From positions 1 to 13,296 of the forward strand of contig JAUXSJ010000214.1 in the NCBI GenBank assembly GCA_030679615.1: a stretch of DNA of 13,296 nucleotides, in the 5' to 3' direction. Below the pieces are notes generated by a model. That model searched no databases. It saw nothing but the letters and a program-made list of their open reading frames with translations, and was not told the DNA's origin. Origin of the DNA: Parachlamydiaceae bacterium. Lineage in GTDB: Bacteria; Chlamydiota; Chlamydiia; Chlamydiales; Parachlamydiaceae. The translations under genes and the position numbers were made by a program. This document shows positions 5,703 to 12,636 of the stretch, one piece after another (the stretch's first letter is position 1; each line of letters begins with the position of its first letter).

Positions 5703-7886
5703 ATGAACATTCAACTTTACAACTCTATTCATAGATTCACTTTTTTACTTGTTTGTATTTTGCTGCTTTTTATTGGTTTTGGCAATGCACAAGATATTGA
5801 AAAAAATTTTCTAGAAGAATTTAAGAATGGATTAACTGTTGATTTAAGAGAGCCAACTTATTCTAATGGAGTTTTATCCACTGATCTTGGTGGGGTTATT
5901 ACAGCCTCTCAAATTCGAATCCAAGCAAAAAAAATTAATTACAGCAAAAAACAATTTGAAGATGAACAAGTTTGGAAAGTTGAAGCATCTGAAGATTTAA
6001 TTGTTGAATTTGGTGAATATATTTTTGTAGGAGAAAAATTAATTTATGATTTTCAAAATAGATCTGGGGTAATTTACGAAGGAACAACTTCTGTAGGAGC
6101 CTGGTTTTTTGGAGGTGAAGAACTTCAACTAAGAGCAGATGGGAGTTATTTATTAATTAATGGCTTTGTGACAACATCAGAAAATGATATTCCAGAATGG
6201 GGAATTTTTTCAAAATCAGTCCATATTCAAAACAACCATCAAATGTTAGCAAAAGATGTAAAATTTCGTTACATGAATATTCCCATCCTTTGGATACCTT
6301 CCTTAAGAATTAACCTTGATACCATCTTTGACTCCCCTATTCGTTATCGTTTAAGATGGGGTGGTAGACAAGGCCCTCGAGCTGGATTTACTTATGAGAT
6401 TTTTTCTTGGAATAATTGGAAAACATTTGTCCGATTTGATTATCGATTTACCAGAGGTCCTGGTGGAGGAATCGAAACTTATTATGATTCATTAGATAAC
6501 AACACACATTTTCACAGTATTAATTATTTGTGTAATGATTCGTCCATCTTACATATAAATGAAAAAGCGAGATATCGATTTGAAGGTGAATATAGAACTA
6601 GTTGGAATCTAAATAAAACGCGATTTTTATTAACTTATGACAAAATCAGCGACAAAGACATGCCTAATTTTTATTACGATCAAGATTTTTTTATTCAAAA
6701 ATCTTATCGTACACAAATGCTTATTAGGCATCAGGAAGAGTATTCAATTACAAATTTTTATACTAGAGTTCGAATCAACTCATTCCAAACAGTTAAACAG
6801 CAACTTCCTTCCTTAGAATTAAATTTTAAACCCCGTGAAATACAAAATACGGGAATAATTTTTGAAAATTATGCAAATGCTTCTTATCTCGATTTTAAAT
6901 ATTCTGAACATATGATCCATGTAGATAATTATTGTTCTACTCGTTTTCAGTATCGACCCACGATGTACCGGCCATATAACTTAGGATCATTTTTAACTTT
7001 AACACCTGAAATTGGGGCCATTACTCAACTTTATGGCAATACGCCTCATGATGGCAAAGAATGGCTATTGATGGGAAAGGCTGCTTGCCACCTACATACT
7101 CAACTTTATCGTCAATATGCAAAAATTAAGCATGTGATTGAACCTTATTTATCCTATTACTACTTAACTTCACCTACCTCTTCTGCGCATGAACATTATA
7201 TTTTTGATATTGATGATGGATTAACAAGATTAAATGCCCTTTCATTTGGAATACAAAATCACGTTTATGGTAAGCAAATCGAACTTGGTTTTTCACGACT
7301 TTTATCTGCGAATGTTTACTCGTTTGCTTTTTTTAACACGCATAAAATGAAACAAACCATTCCTCGCGTTTATGCAGATTTTTACATCACCACTTCGCCT
7401 ACCCTACGTCATGTAATTAATACGGCTTGGAATTTTGACTTTAATCAATTAGATTATATCAATGTACGTTCAGATTGGACTGTAGATGAAAACCTTGCGA
7501 TTGCACTAGAATTTCGTCATCGAAGTTCCTTTAGTTGGCGAAAAGTTGACGCTAACAATTTCTTTTTAGATCTATTTCATAGTGAAGAAAGATTACGTCA
7601 TTCTTTTTTATCAGATCGCCGCGATACTTTACTAATTAATTTTTTTTACCGGTTTCATCCTAATTGGGCATTTGAATTTACATCAAGACAAGGGTGGAAT
7701 CGTAAGCGTGAACCTAACTATTTTGAATATGAACTTGATTTACTTACAACGATTCAATCTGCATGGTATCTAAGGATTTCCTATCAACATCAACAAACAG
7801 ATGATCGTTTTGTTATGTGCATTAATGTAGGCTCCCCTCCTTCAAATGAAAAGCAATTTGAAAAATTGAAATATTTTTATGAATAG
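5703..7886 (+). CDS. lptD: LptD/OstA-like outer-membrane LPS assembly protein
   Basis: The protein has 727 residues. Residues 1-29 form a signal peptide (hydrophobic 13-26, likely cleavage after GNA29). The N-terminal domain (about 55-190) is LptA/OstA-like: ITASQIRIQAKKINYSKK, a paired V(E/K)A-x-ED-L-x-V-x-FG, and EKLIYDFQNRSGVIYEG. The turn MNIPILWIPSLRIN (about 190-203) corresponds to the conserved 'vPifYlP' junction of LptD. The rest is alternating, aromatic-rich beta-strand sequence typical of the LptD 26-strand barrel. LptD with LptE inserts lipopolysaccharide into the outer leaflet. The length is slightly below the roughly 780 of E. coli. Cysteines are few and scattered, so the E. coli disulfide pattern cannot be assumed. 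The start lies one base after the ugd stop with no strong ribosome-binding site, suggesting translational coupling. The family call is firm; substrate identity rests on homology. Confidence 0.85.
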   Translation: MNIQLYNSIHRFTFLLVCILLLFIGFGNAQDIEKNFLEEFKNGLTVDLREPTYSNGVLSTDLGGVITASQIRIQAKKINYSKKQFEDEQVWKVEASEDLIVEFGEYIFVGEKLIYDFQNRSGVIYEGTTSVGAWFFGGEELQLRADGSYLLINGFVTTSENDIPEWGIFSKSVHIQNNHQMLAKDVKFRYMNIPILWIPSLRINLDTIFDSPIRYRLRWGGRQGPRAGFTYEIFSWNNWKTFVRFDYRFTRGPGGGIETYYDSLDNNTHFHSINYLCNDSSILHINEKARYRFEGEYRTSWNLNKTRFLLTYDKISDKDMPNFYYDQDFFIQKSYRTQMLIRHQEEYSITNFYTRVRINSFQTVKQQLPSLELNFKPREIQNTGIIFENYANASYLDFKYSEHMIHVDNYCSTRFQYRPTMYRPYNLGSFLTLTPEIGAITQLYGNTPHDGKEWLLMGKAACHLHTQLYRQYAKIKHVIEPYLSYYYLTSPTSSAHEHYIFDIDDGLTRLNALSFGIQNHVYGKQIELGFSRLLSANVYSFAFFNTHKMKQTIPRVYADFYITTSPTLRHVINTAWNFDFNQLDYINVRSDWTVDENLAIALEFRHRSSFSWRKVDANNFFLDLFHSEERLRHSFLSDRRDTLLINFFYRFHPNWAFEFTSRQGWNRKREPNYFEYELDLLTTIQSAWYLRISYQHQQTDDRFVMCINVGSPPSNEKQFEKLKYFYE

Positions 7887-7994
7887 ATTTCTTTTTTTTT
7901 AATATTTTTTCACGCAAATTAATGAATAGTGAAATGAAATTCAAAAATTGTTATGATTTTCATTACAAAGGTCAACTTAAATATGGCAGACCTG

Positions 7995-8080
7995 GCTTAA
8001 ATCCTACGATACATAAAGCGGCTTTTGCCGCTTTTATGTATCGTAGGATTACGATCGGCTGTATCGTAGGATTTTTAAGC
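7995..8080. repeat. Three-copy hairpin repeat with two mutually exclusive pairings
   Basis: The left copy (8000-8022) pairs with 8027-8050 in a 23-bp stem with one bulged T and loop TTTT. A third copy, GTATCGTAGGATT with TTTAAGC (8061-8080), can instead pair with 7995-8012 (GCTTAAATCCTACGATAC) with a two-base bulge. The middle and third copies thus compete for the left copy. It sits just before the annotated start of the prenyl synthase ORF at 8085. Confidence 0.8.
8015..8035 (+). terminator. Terminator-like core of the hairpin after lptD
   Basis: AAAGCGGC-TTTT-GCCGCTTTT is a compact GC stem flanked by A and T runs, able to act as an intrinsic terminator in either direction. It probably ends the ugd-lptD transcript, 129 bp after the lptD stop. 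The remaining upstream spacer (7887-7994) has no visible gene. Confidence 0.5.
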
Positions 8081-8084
8081 GGAC

Positions 8085-9050
8085 ATGTTTAAATTGACAG
8101 CATTAACTGAACGATTACAGGCAAACAACCTCTCTTCAAGGTATTGTAAAATTATGTCCAGTACAATGACTGATATCACTCAATATATTGAACTTCAATC
8201 GAAGCGAGTTGAACAACATCTAAATACTTTAGTTCCTACTCAAGAAGGTCCAAATAAAATCTTATTTGATGCTGCTAGATACAGCTTACTTGGTGGAGGT
8301 AAACGTATTCGTCCAATTCTAGCTTTGGCTATCACAGAAATGTTACAAGGTAATGTTCATCAAGTTTTAACACCTGCATGTGCTTTGGAAATCATACATA
8401 CTTATTCATTAATACATGATGATTTACCTGCGATGGATAATGACGATTTTCGTAGAGGAAAGCCGAGTTTACATAAGCATTTTACTGAAGGTATTGCTAT
8501 TTTAACTGGAGATTATTTGCTAACTTACGCTATCGATCTTCTGGTCAATGAAAATTCTCTTGAACCTAGCGTTAAACTCCAATTAATTTCTACTTTAGTC
8601 CGTCAAAGTGGCAGCCAAGGAATGATCGGCGGACAAGTCATGGACCTCTGTTCTTCTGAAAAAGCAATTTGTCTAGAAACTTTAAAAAATTTACATTTAC
8701 AAAAAACCGCAGCCTTACTGACTGCTGCCATTGAATTTGGAGCTATTATTTCAAAAGCCTCTGCTCACCAGATGAATCTTTTACGACAATTTGGCGAAAA
8801 TATTGGCTTAGCTTTTCAAATTATTGACGATATTTTAGATGTCACCTCAAGCTTTGCTAAACGAGGCAGTGATTCCATATCAGATCAAAAAAATTTAAAA
8901 ACAACTTATGTTTCATTGCTAGGTGTACAGAAAGCTAAAGATAAAGCTGATTATCATTTTCAAGAAGCAATCCAATATTTAAAACAACTCCCCTACGAAA
9001 CATCCTTGGTAGAAAACCTAGCTAATTATATGATTAATCGAAAACACTAA
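8085..9050 (+). CDS. ispA: Farnesyl diphosphate synthase-type polyprenyl synthetase
   Basis: The longest ORF has 321 residues. GGGKRIRP (70-77) is the isopentenyl-diphosphate site. The first aspartate-rich motif, DDLPAMD (112-118), has the two-residue insertion typical of bacterial short-chain farnesyl synthases. RRGKP, GGQVMDL (182-188) and the second motif DDILD (248-252) are all present. It condenses dimethylallyl or geranyl diphosphate with isopentenyl diphosphate to make C15 (possibly C20) diphosphate, the precursor of undecaprenyl phosphate and quinone tails. Start choice is uncertain: family members usually begin near residue 28 here (MTDITQYIELQSKRVEQ). ATG 8154 has AAGG 12 bases upstream, and ATG 8166 is also possible. 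Residues 1-23 carry the LTALTERL repeat peptide and are probably not ancestral. The phosphoglycosyl transferase gene follows after two bases. Confidence 0.93.
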   Translation: MFKLTALTERLQANNLSSRYCKIMSSTMTDITQYIELQSKRVEQHLNTLVPTQEGPNKILFDAARYSLLGGGKRIRPILALAITEMLQGNVHQVLTPACALEIIHTYSLIHDDLPAMDNDDFRRGKPSLHKHFTEGIAILTGDYLLTYAIDLLVNENSLEPSVKLQLISTLVRQSGSQGMIGGQVMDLCSSEKAICLETLKNLHLQKTAALLTAAIEFGAIISKASAHQMNLLRQFGENIGLAFQIIDDILDVTSSFAKRGSDSISDQKNLKTTYVSLLGVQKAKDKADYHFQEAIQYLKQLPYETSLVENLANYMINRKH

Positions 9051-9052
9051 AA

Positions 9053-9706
9053 ATGCATAACATGAAAACAAATACCGAATATTCCATTAAACACTTACCA
9101 TTAAAAAGAACTTTTGACATTTTTTTTAGTATTTTTTGTTTAATCATTCTTTCTCCTATTTTTTTAGTTATTAGTATTCTCATTTTATTTACATCTTCTG
9201 GAAATATTATTTACTCTCACGAAAGAATGGGTAGAGGTGGAAAACCATTTCGTTGTTATAAATTTCGAACAATGTATTTAGATGCCGACATAAGATTAGC
9301 TGAATTACTTAAACACGACCCTCAGCTTCTTAAAGAGTGGCAGCAAACATACAAATTAAAAAAAGATCCTCGTGTGACTGCAATTGGAAATGTCCTTAGA
9401 AAACTTTCTTTAGATGAGCTCCCACAATTTTGGAATGTGTTAAGAGGTGACCTTAGCGTAGTTGGACCAAGGCCTGTTGTAAAAGAGGAATTTGAAAAAT
9501 ATTTTGGAACAAAAGGTTACAAAATTCTTTCTATTCGTCCAGGTTTAACTGGTTTATGGCAAGTTTCAGGAAGAAGTGACATCACTTGCTATCATAAAAG
9601 AATACAGCTAGATGAATATTACGTTGATAATCAATCTCTTCTATTTGATTTACAATTGATTCTAAAAACTATTCCCGTCATGCTTGGTCAAAAAGGCGCT
9701 TATTAA
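9053..9706 (+). CDS. Undecaprenyl-phosphate sugar-1-phosphate transferase (small monotopic type)
   Basis: The protein has 217 residues, essentially just the catalytic domain of the bacterial sugar transferase family (Pfam PF02397). The N-terminal hydrophobic segment, about 22-47, contains the S34-P35 break of the reentrant membrane helix. RMGRGGKPFRCYKFRTM (58-74) is the membrane-proximal motif. DELPQFWNVLRGDLSVVGPRP (121-141) has the catalytic Asp-Glu pair D121-E122. RPGLTGLWQVSGRS (162-175) completes the active site. The enzyme transfers a sugar phosphate from a UDP-sugar to undecaprenyl phosphate, starting an O-antigen, capsule or exopolysaccharide unit. The sugar cannot be read from sequence. 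The size is close to PglC rather than the WbaP/WcaJ long forms. ATG 9062 is an alternative start. It is co-transcribed with the prenyl synthase, which supplies the carrier precursor; ugd lies upstream. Confidence 0.93.
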   Translation: MHNMKTNTEYSIKHLPLKRTFDIFFSIFCLIILSPIFLVISILILFTSSGNIIYSHERMGRGGKPFRCYKFRTMYLDADIRLAELLKHDPQLLKEWQQTYKLKKDPRVTAIGNVLRKLSLDELPQFWNVLRGDLSVVGPRPVVKEEFEKYFGTKGYKILSIRPGLTGLWQVSGRSDITCYHKRIQLDEYYVDNQSLLFDLQLILKTIPVMLGQKGAY

Positions 9707-9720
9707 TCTTTAAAACGAAG

Positions 9721-9986
9721 ACCACAAGGAGTACCCAGAGATTATTTACATAATAGAATTCTCTAAGAATTAATTTAATCGTTCAGTCAATTTTTGGATT
9801 TATTGGGGTCTGGCTTGTGATTTGTGATTTGAGATCTTCACAAAACTTTTCTATGATTCATTATCTCAAATTGCAAATCACAAGCCAGACCCCAATAAAT
9901 CCAAAAATCGAACTGAACGATTACATTCATTTTGAATGAATCTTTAATGAAAAATATCCTCTCTGTGTCTCTGTGTTTTCTGTGGT
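9721..9986. repeat. Degenerate outer inverted pair around the 148-bp hairpin
   Basis: ACCACAAGGAGTACCCAGAG (9721-9740) is roughly inverted at 9961-9986 (CTCTGTGTCTCTG...CTGTGGT). The latter resembles an ACCACAGA-GACACAGAG-type intergenic motif that I recall from unrelated bacteria, which is from memory only. A small CATTCA/TGAATG hairpin (9924-9938) and an AATTCT/AGAATT hairpin (9757-9771) lie between. No gene is visible in 9707-10002. Confidence 0.4.
9776..9923. repeat. 148-bp hairpin (MITE-like inverted repeat)
   Basis: The left arm (9776-9834) and right arm (9864-9923) are reverse complements over about 59 bases with one gap and about three mismatches. The core GGATTTATTGGGGTCTGGCT and the following TGTGATTTG are identical. 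A roughly 29-base AT-rich loop separates the arms. The termini are TAATCGTTCAGT / ACTGAACGATTA. It lies between the phosphoglycosyl transferase and mreD-like genes and could act as a bidirectional transcription barrier, but there is no T-run, so a mobile hairpin is the better reading. Confidence 0.8.
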
Positions 9987-10002
9987 AAAAAAATAATGCG
10001 TC

Positions 10003-10545
10003 GTGTTTAAAAATTGGGAAATTGTATTGATGTACCTCATTTATTTATTTATTTACACATTCATTCTTTCACTTGTTTTACCTATATTTTGGAACTCTGC
10101 CTCAATTTTTTTTTACGTACCCTTTCTTGTCATTTGCTTTTATCGGACTAAATTTACACACGCACTATGGTGGGCTTTAATTTGTGGCTTTTTTGTTGAT
10201 TTGTTTTCTGTTCATACACGTTTAGGCAATACCTCTCTTGTTTATTGTTTGACAACATTTATCCTTTATCGTTTAAAATTTCGATTTTTTGAAGATGGAT
10301 TTAGTACTTTCCCTGTTTTAACTTATGTATTTGTTTCTTTATCCACATTAATGCTAGGCCTGTTATATAGGATTATAGACATTCATTGGCTTGTTTTTTC
10401 GTGGGATTGGATTCAAAATGATTTAATTATTTTACCTTTAAAAGACAGTCTCTTTGCTTTATTTTTTTATACGATCCCTTTATTTTTGATCAATCAACGT
10501 TACTTTTCATTCATTTTTCATAAAAGAAGAAGGAGATCTCGATGA
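10003..10545 (+). CDS. mreD: MreD-like rod-shape integral membrane protein
   Basis: This is a very hydrophobic protein of 180 residues from the GTG at 10003. Alternatively it has 171 residues from ATG 10030, which has GGGAA 10 bases upstream and is perhaps the better start. About six membrane segments are visible: roughly 7-30, 33-48, 53-68, 76-91, 103-124 and 142-164. The tail is strongly basic (KRRRRSR). The segment ALICGFFVDLFSVHTRLGNTSLVY (about 57-80) matches the MreD pattern of GxxxDLxxxxPLGxxaLxy, and size and topology fit. MreD works with MreB and MreC in the elongation machinery that positions peptidoglycan synthesis; neither partner is in the window. The 3' end overlaps rarA by four bases, giving translational coupling. 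With only one motif supporting it, another small polytopic protein is possible. Confidence 0.6.
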   Translation: MFKNWEIVLMYLIYLFIYTFILSLVLPIFWNSASIFFYVPFLVICFYRTKFTHALWWALICGFFVDLFSVHTRLGNTSLVYCLTTFILYRLKFRFFEDGFSTFPVLTYVFVSLSTLMLGLLYRIIDIHWLVFSWDWIQNDLIILPLKDSLFALFFYTIPLFLINQRYFSFIFHKRRRRSR

Positions 10546-11807
10546 AATACGCTCCTTTAGCTGAAGAACTTAGACCACACAGTATGAATGAAGTTGTTGG
10601 TCAAGATCATATTTTAGGCTCTTACGGGCTAATCACACAAACAATAAAAGCTAAAAAACCTCTATCGATTATTTTATGGGGACCTCCAGGTTGTGGTAAA
10701 ACATCGATTGCCCGACTTTATGCACAGGCATTTGAAATGCGATTCATTTCAATGAGTGCTATTTTTAGTGGAGTTGCTGACTTAAAAAAAATCGTTAAGG
10801 AAGCTCAAGAAAATCCTTTATTTAATAAAGGTACAATGTTGTTTGTGGATGAAATTCACCGATTTAATAAAGCACAACAAGATGCTTTTTTGCCTTATTT
10901 AGAAAATGGAACCATTATTTTGATAGGTGCAACAGCTGAAAATCCTTCATTTTATCTAAACGGAGCTCTGTTATCAAGATTACGAGTCCTTCCTTTATAC
11001 CCCTTAGATTTATCAGCTTTAAATCAATTATTAGAAAGGTATGAAAAAAAATTTGGTTCTCTATTATTAACATCCGAAGCACGCGAACTTATTTTATTAT
11101 GGTCTCAAGGTGATGGTCGCTATTTGTTCAATCTAATTGAAAATATTCGCAGTGCAAATAAAGAATTAAATGAGACTGATCTTAAACAACTTTTACAGAA
11201 AAAGCCTGCATTATATGATAAACATGGAGATCAACATTATCAGTTAATCTCTGCTTTACATAAATCTGTAAGGGGGTCTGATCCAGATGCAGCATTATAT
11301 TGGTTTGCAAGAATATTAGAAGGTGGCGAAGAACCTTTATTTTTAGCTAGACGTTTAATAAGAATGTCAATTGAAGATATTGGGTTAGCAGATCCACAAG
11401 CTTTAACCTTAGCCATAGCAGCAAAAGATGCGTATCAAATGTTAGGATCTCCAGAAGGTGAATTGGCTTTAGCTGAAGTTGTAGTTTATTTAGCTTTAGC
11501 TCCTAAAAGTAATGCCTTATATGTAGGTTTAGGAGATGCCTCAAAAATCGCTAGTCAAACGACACATTTAAGTCCCCCACCTATCATTGTCAATGCACCT
11601 ACAACATTAATGAAAAAAATGGGCTATGGTAAAGGTTACCAATACGATCATGATCAAGAAAATGCCTTTTCAGGTCAGAATTATTTTCCTTCAGAATTAG
11701 AAAGAAAAAGTTTTTATCAACCAGTTGAAAGAGGTTTTGAAAGAGAAATGAAAAAAAGAATGGATTATTTTGAACAATTAAGAAAAAAAAAGGGTAAAAC
11801 CCAATGA
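10542..11807 (+). CDS. rarA: Replication-associated recombination protein RarA (MgsA), AAA+ ATPase
   Basis: The protein has 421 residues. It opens with PLAEELRPHSMNEVVGQDHIL, the standard RarA/clamp-loader-like start. Walker A is GPPGCGKTS (47-55). Walker B is LFVDEIHRFNKAQQDAFLP (100-118), almost diagnostic of RarA. Sensor 1 is GATAENPSF (129-137). The SRLRV arginine finger is near 145-149. The C-terminal tetramerisation region has SVRGSDPDAALYW and RRLIRMSIEDIGLADPQAL. RarA acts at stalled replication forks with SSB and RecA-linked pathways. The ribosome-binding site GAAGGAG lies within the end of the mreD-like gene, and the start overlaps that gene's stop (ATGA). The 3' end overlaps the next small ORF by four bases in the same way. 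Length and motifs are complete. Confidence 0.97.
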   Translation: MKYAPLAEELRPHSMNEVVGQDHILGSYGLITQTIKAKKPLSIILWGPPGCGKTSIARLYAQAFEMRFISMSAIFSGVADLKKIVKEAQENPLFNKGTMLFVDEIHRFNKAQQDAFLPYLENGTIILIGATAENPSFYLNGALLSRLRVLPLYPLDLSALNQLLERYEKKFGSLLLTSEARELILLWSQGDGRYLFNLIENIRSANKELNETDLKQLLQKKPALYDKHGDQHYQLISALHKSVRGSDPDAALYWFARILEGGEEPLFLARRLIRMSIEDIGLADPQALTLAIAAKDAYQMLGSPEGELALAEVVVYLALAPKSNALYVGLGDASKIASQTTHLSPPPIIVNAPTTLMKKMGYGKGYQYDHDQENAFSGQNYFPSELERKSFYQPVERGFEREMKKRMDYFEQLRKKKGKTQ

Positions 11808-12007
11808 ACAAACCTCTTGAAGATAAAGACATTTTCGAAAATCTAATTAAAACGATATTAATTCATTTAAAAAACTCTGAAAATGATGATATAGATTCAT
11901 TTGAATCCTATCATGTTCATTTACAAAGAAATTTATATTCGACTGAAAAAGAATATATTGATCATTTTATGAAGGGATATGAGTGCTTAGTCTGCGAAAA
12001 AGATTGA
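11804..12007 (+). CDS. Small acidic protein of unknown function (67 residues)
   Basis: I do not recognise this protein. It overlaps the end of rarA by ATGA, which with matching strand and base composition argues for a real, translationally coupled gene. It is acidic and apparently helical, with no signal peptide or membrane segment, and ends in CLVCEKD, a lone CxxC near the C-terminus that could bind metal or form a disulfide. An inverted repeat at 12090-12130 lies downstream, before the convergent gene at 12161-12544. Confidence 0.6.
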   Translation: MNKPLEDKDIFENLIKTILIHLKNSENDDIDSFESYHVHLQRNLYSTEKEYIDHFMKGYECLVCEKD

Positions 12008-12089
12008 AAATATATTGCAATCCTTTTGAAGATCATTTTGAATTCACGATGGTTTTTGTTTTACAAACAAACAGGTCATTCCGATTGAT

Positions 12090-12130
12090 TTCCCATGGAT
12101 GTTTTTTAACAAATTAAACATCCATGGGAA
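12090..12130. terminator. Hairpin between convergent genes, possible bidirectional terminator
   Basis: A perfect 15-bp inverted repeat, TTCCCATGGATGTTT / AAACATCCATGGGAA (12090-12104 and 12116-12130), has an 11-base loop. Weaker complementarity continues outward (CATTCCGATTGA / TCGGATTGGAATTG). It lies exactly between converging genes, the expected place for a shared terminator, but no strong T-run follows either arm. Confidence 0.5.
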
Positions 12131-12160
12131 GTCATCGGATTGGAATTGTAAGAGTTACTC

Positions 12161-12544
12161 TTATAATTTAAATTCAACAATTCGATTTACTAATAAAGCG
12201 CTATGTTCTTCTAGTTGTTTCCATCGCTCTTGAAAATTTTTAAAAGTGACATTATTAATACTCTCTTCAATAATATTAATACCTTTTTCAACACTCCCCT
12301 CATCTTCTTCAAAGAGATTCTTTTCATTTATGATTTTTTGGTCTATTGAATTGAAAACAATTTGAAATTTAGACACCTCTTCATTAAATATTGAAATGTC
12401 ATTCATTAACCATTGTATTCTAGCTAGTAAGTCCAATTTTATTTCGTTTAATGGCAATTTTTTTAAATTTAATAAACTATTTTCTATAGATTGGTTGATT
12501 TCATTTTGATGAAGCCCACCTATTGCTTTAGGGATGATAAGCAT
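12161..12544 (-). CDS. Hypothetical helical/coiled-coil protein (127 residues)
   Basis: I do not recognise this protein. AAAGGAG at a good distance before the ATG (about 12549-12555) supports the start. The sequence is rich in L, I, K, E and N with heptad-like hydrophobic spacing across about 13-70 (IENSLLNLKKLPLNEIKLDL) and 75-125, suggesting helical bundles or a coiled coil. There is no cysteine pair, signal peptide or membrane segment. It is on the same strand as, and 92 bp downstream of, the Nif3-like gene; the gap is short enough for co-transcription, though it has its own ribosome-binding site. Confidence 0.75.
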   Translation of the reverse strand: MLIIPKAIGGLHQNEINQSIENSLLNLKKLPLNEIKLDLLARIQWLMNDISIFNEEVSKFQIVFNSIDQKIINEKNLFEEDEGSVEKGINIIEESINNVTFKNFQERWKQLEEHSALLVNRIVEFKL

Positions 12545-12636
12545 AAATCTCCTTTTTTTTAGTTATAACTTCAATTTGATTAATACAAATTTGACGAGAA
12601 CTTTAAAAATTTAAATTTTATTTATTAAAAAATCAA

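Noticed and set aside
11599..11832. 77-codon minus-strand ORF
   Set aside because: It is antisense to the end of rarA, and its phenylalanine-rich sequence is the complement of lysine/glutamate codons.
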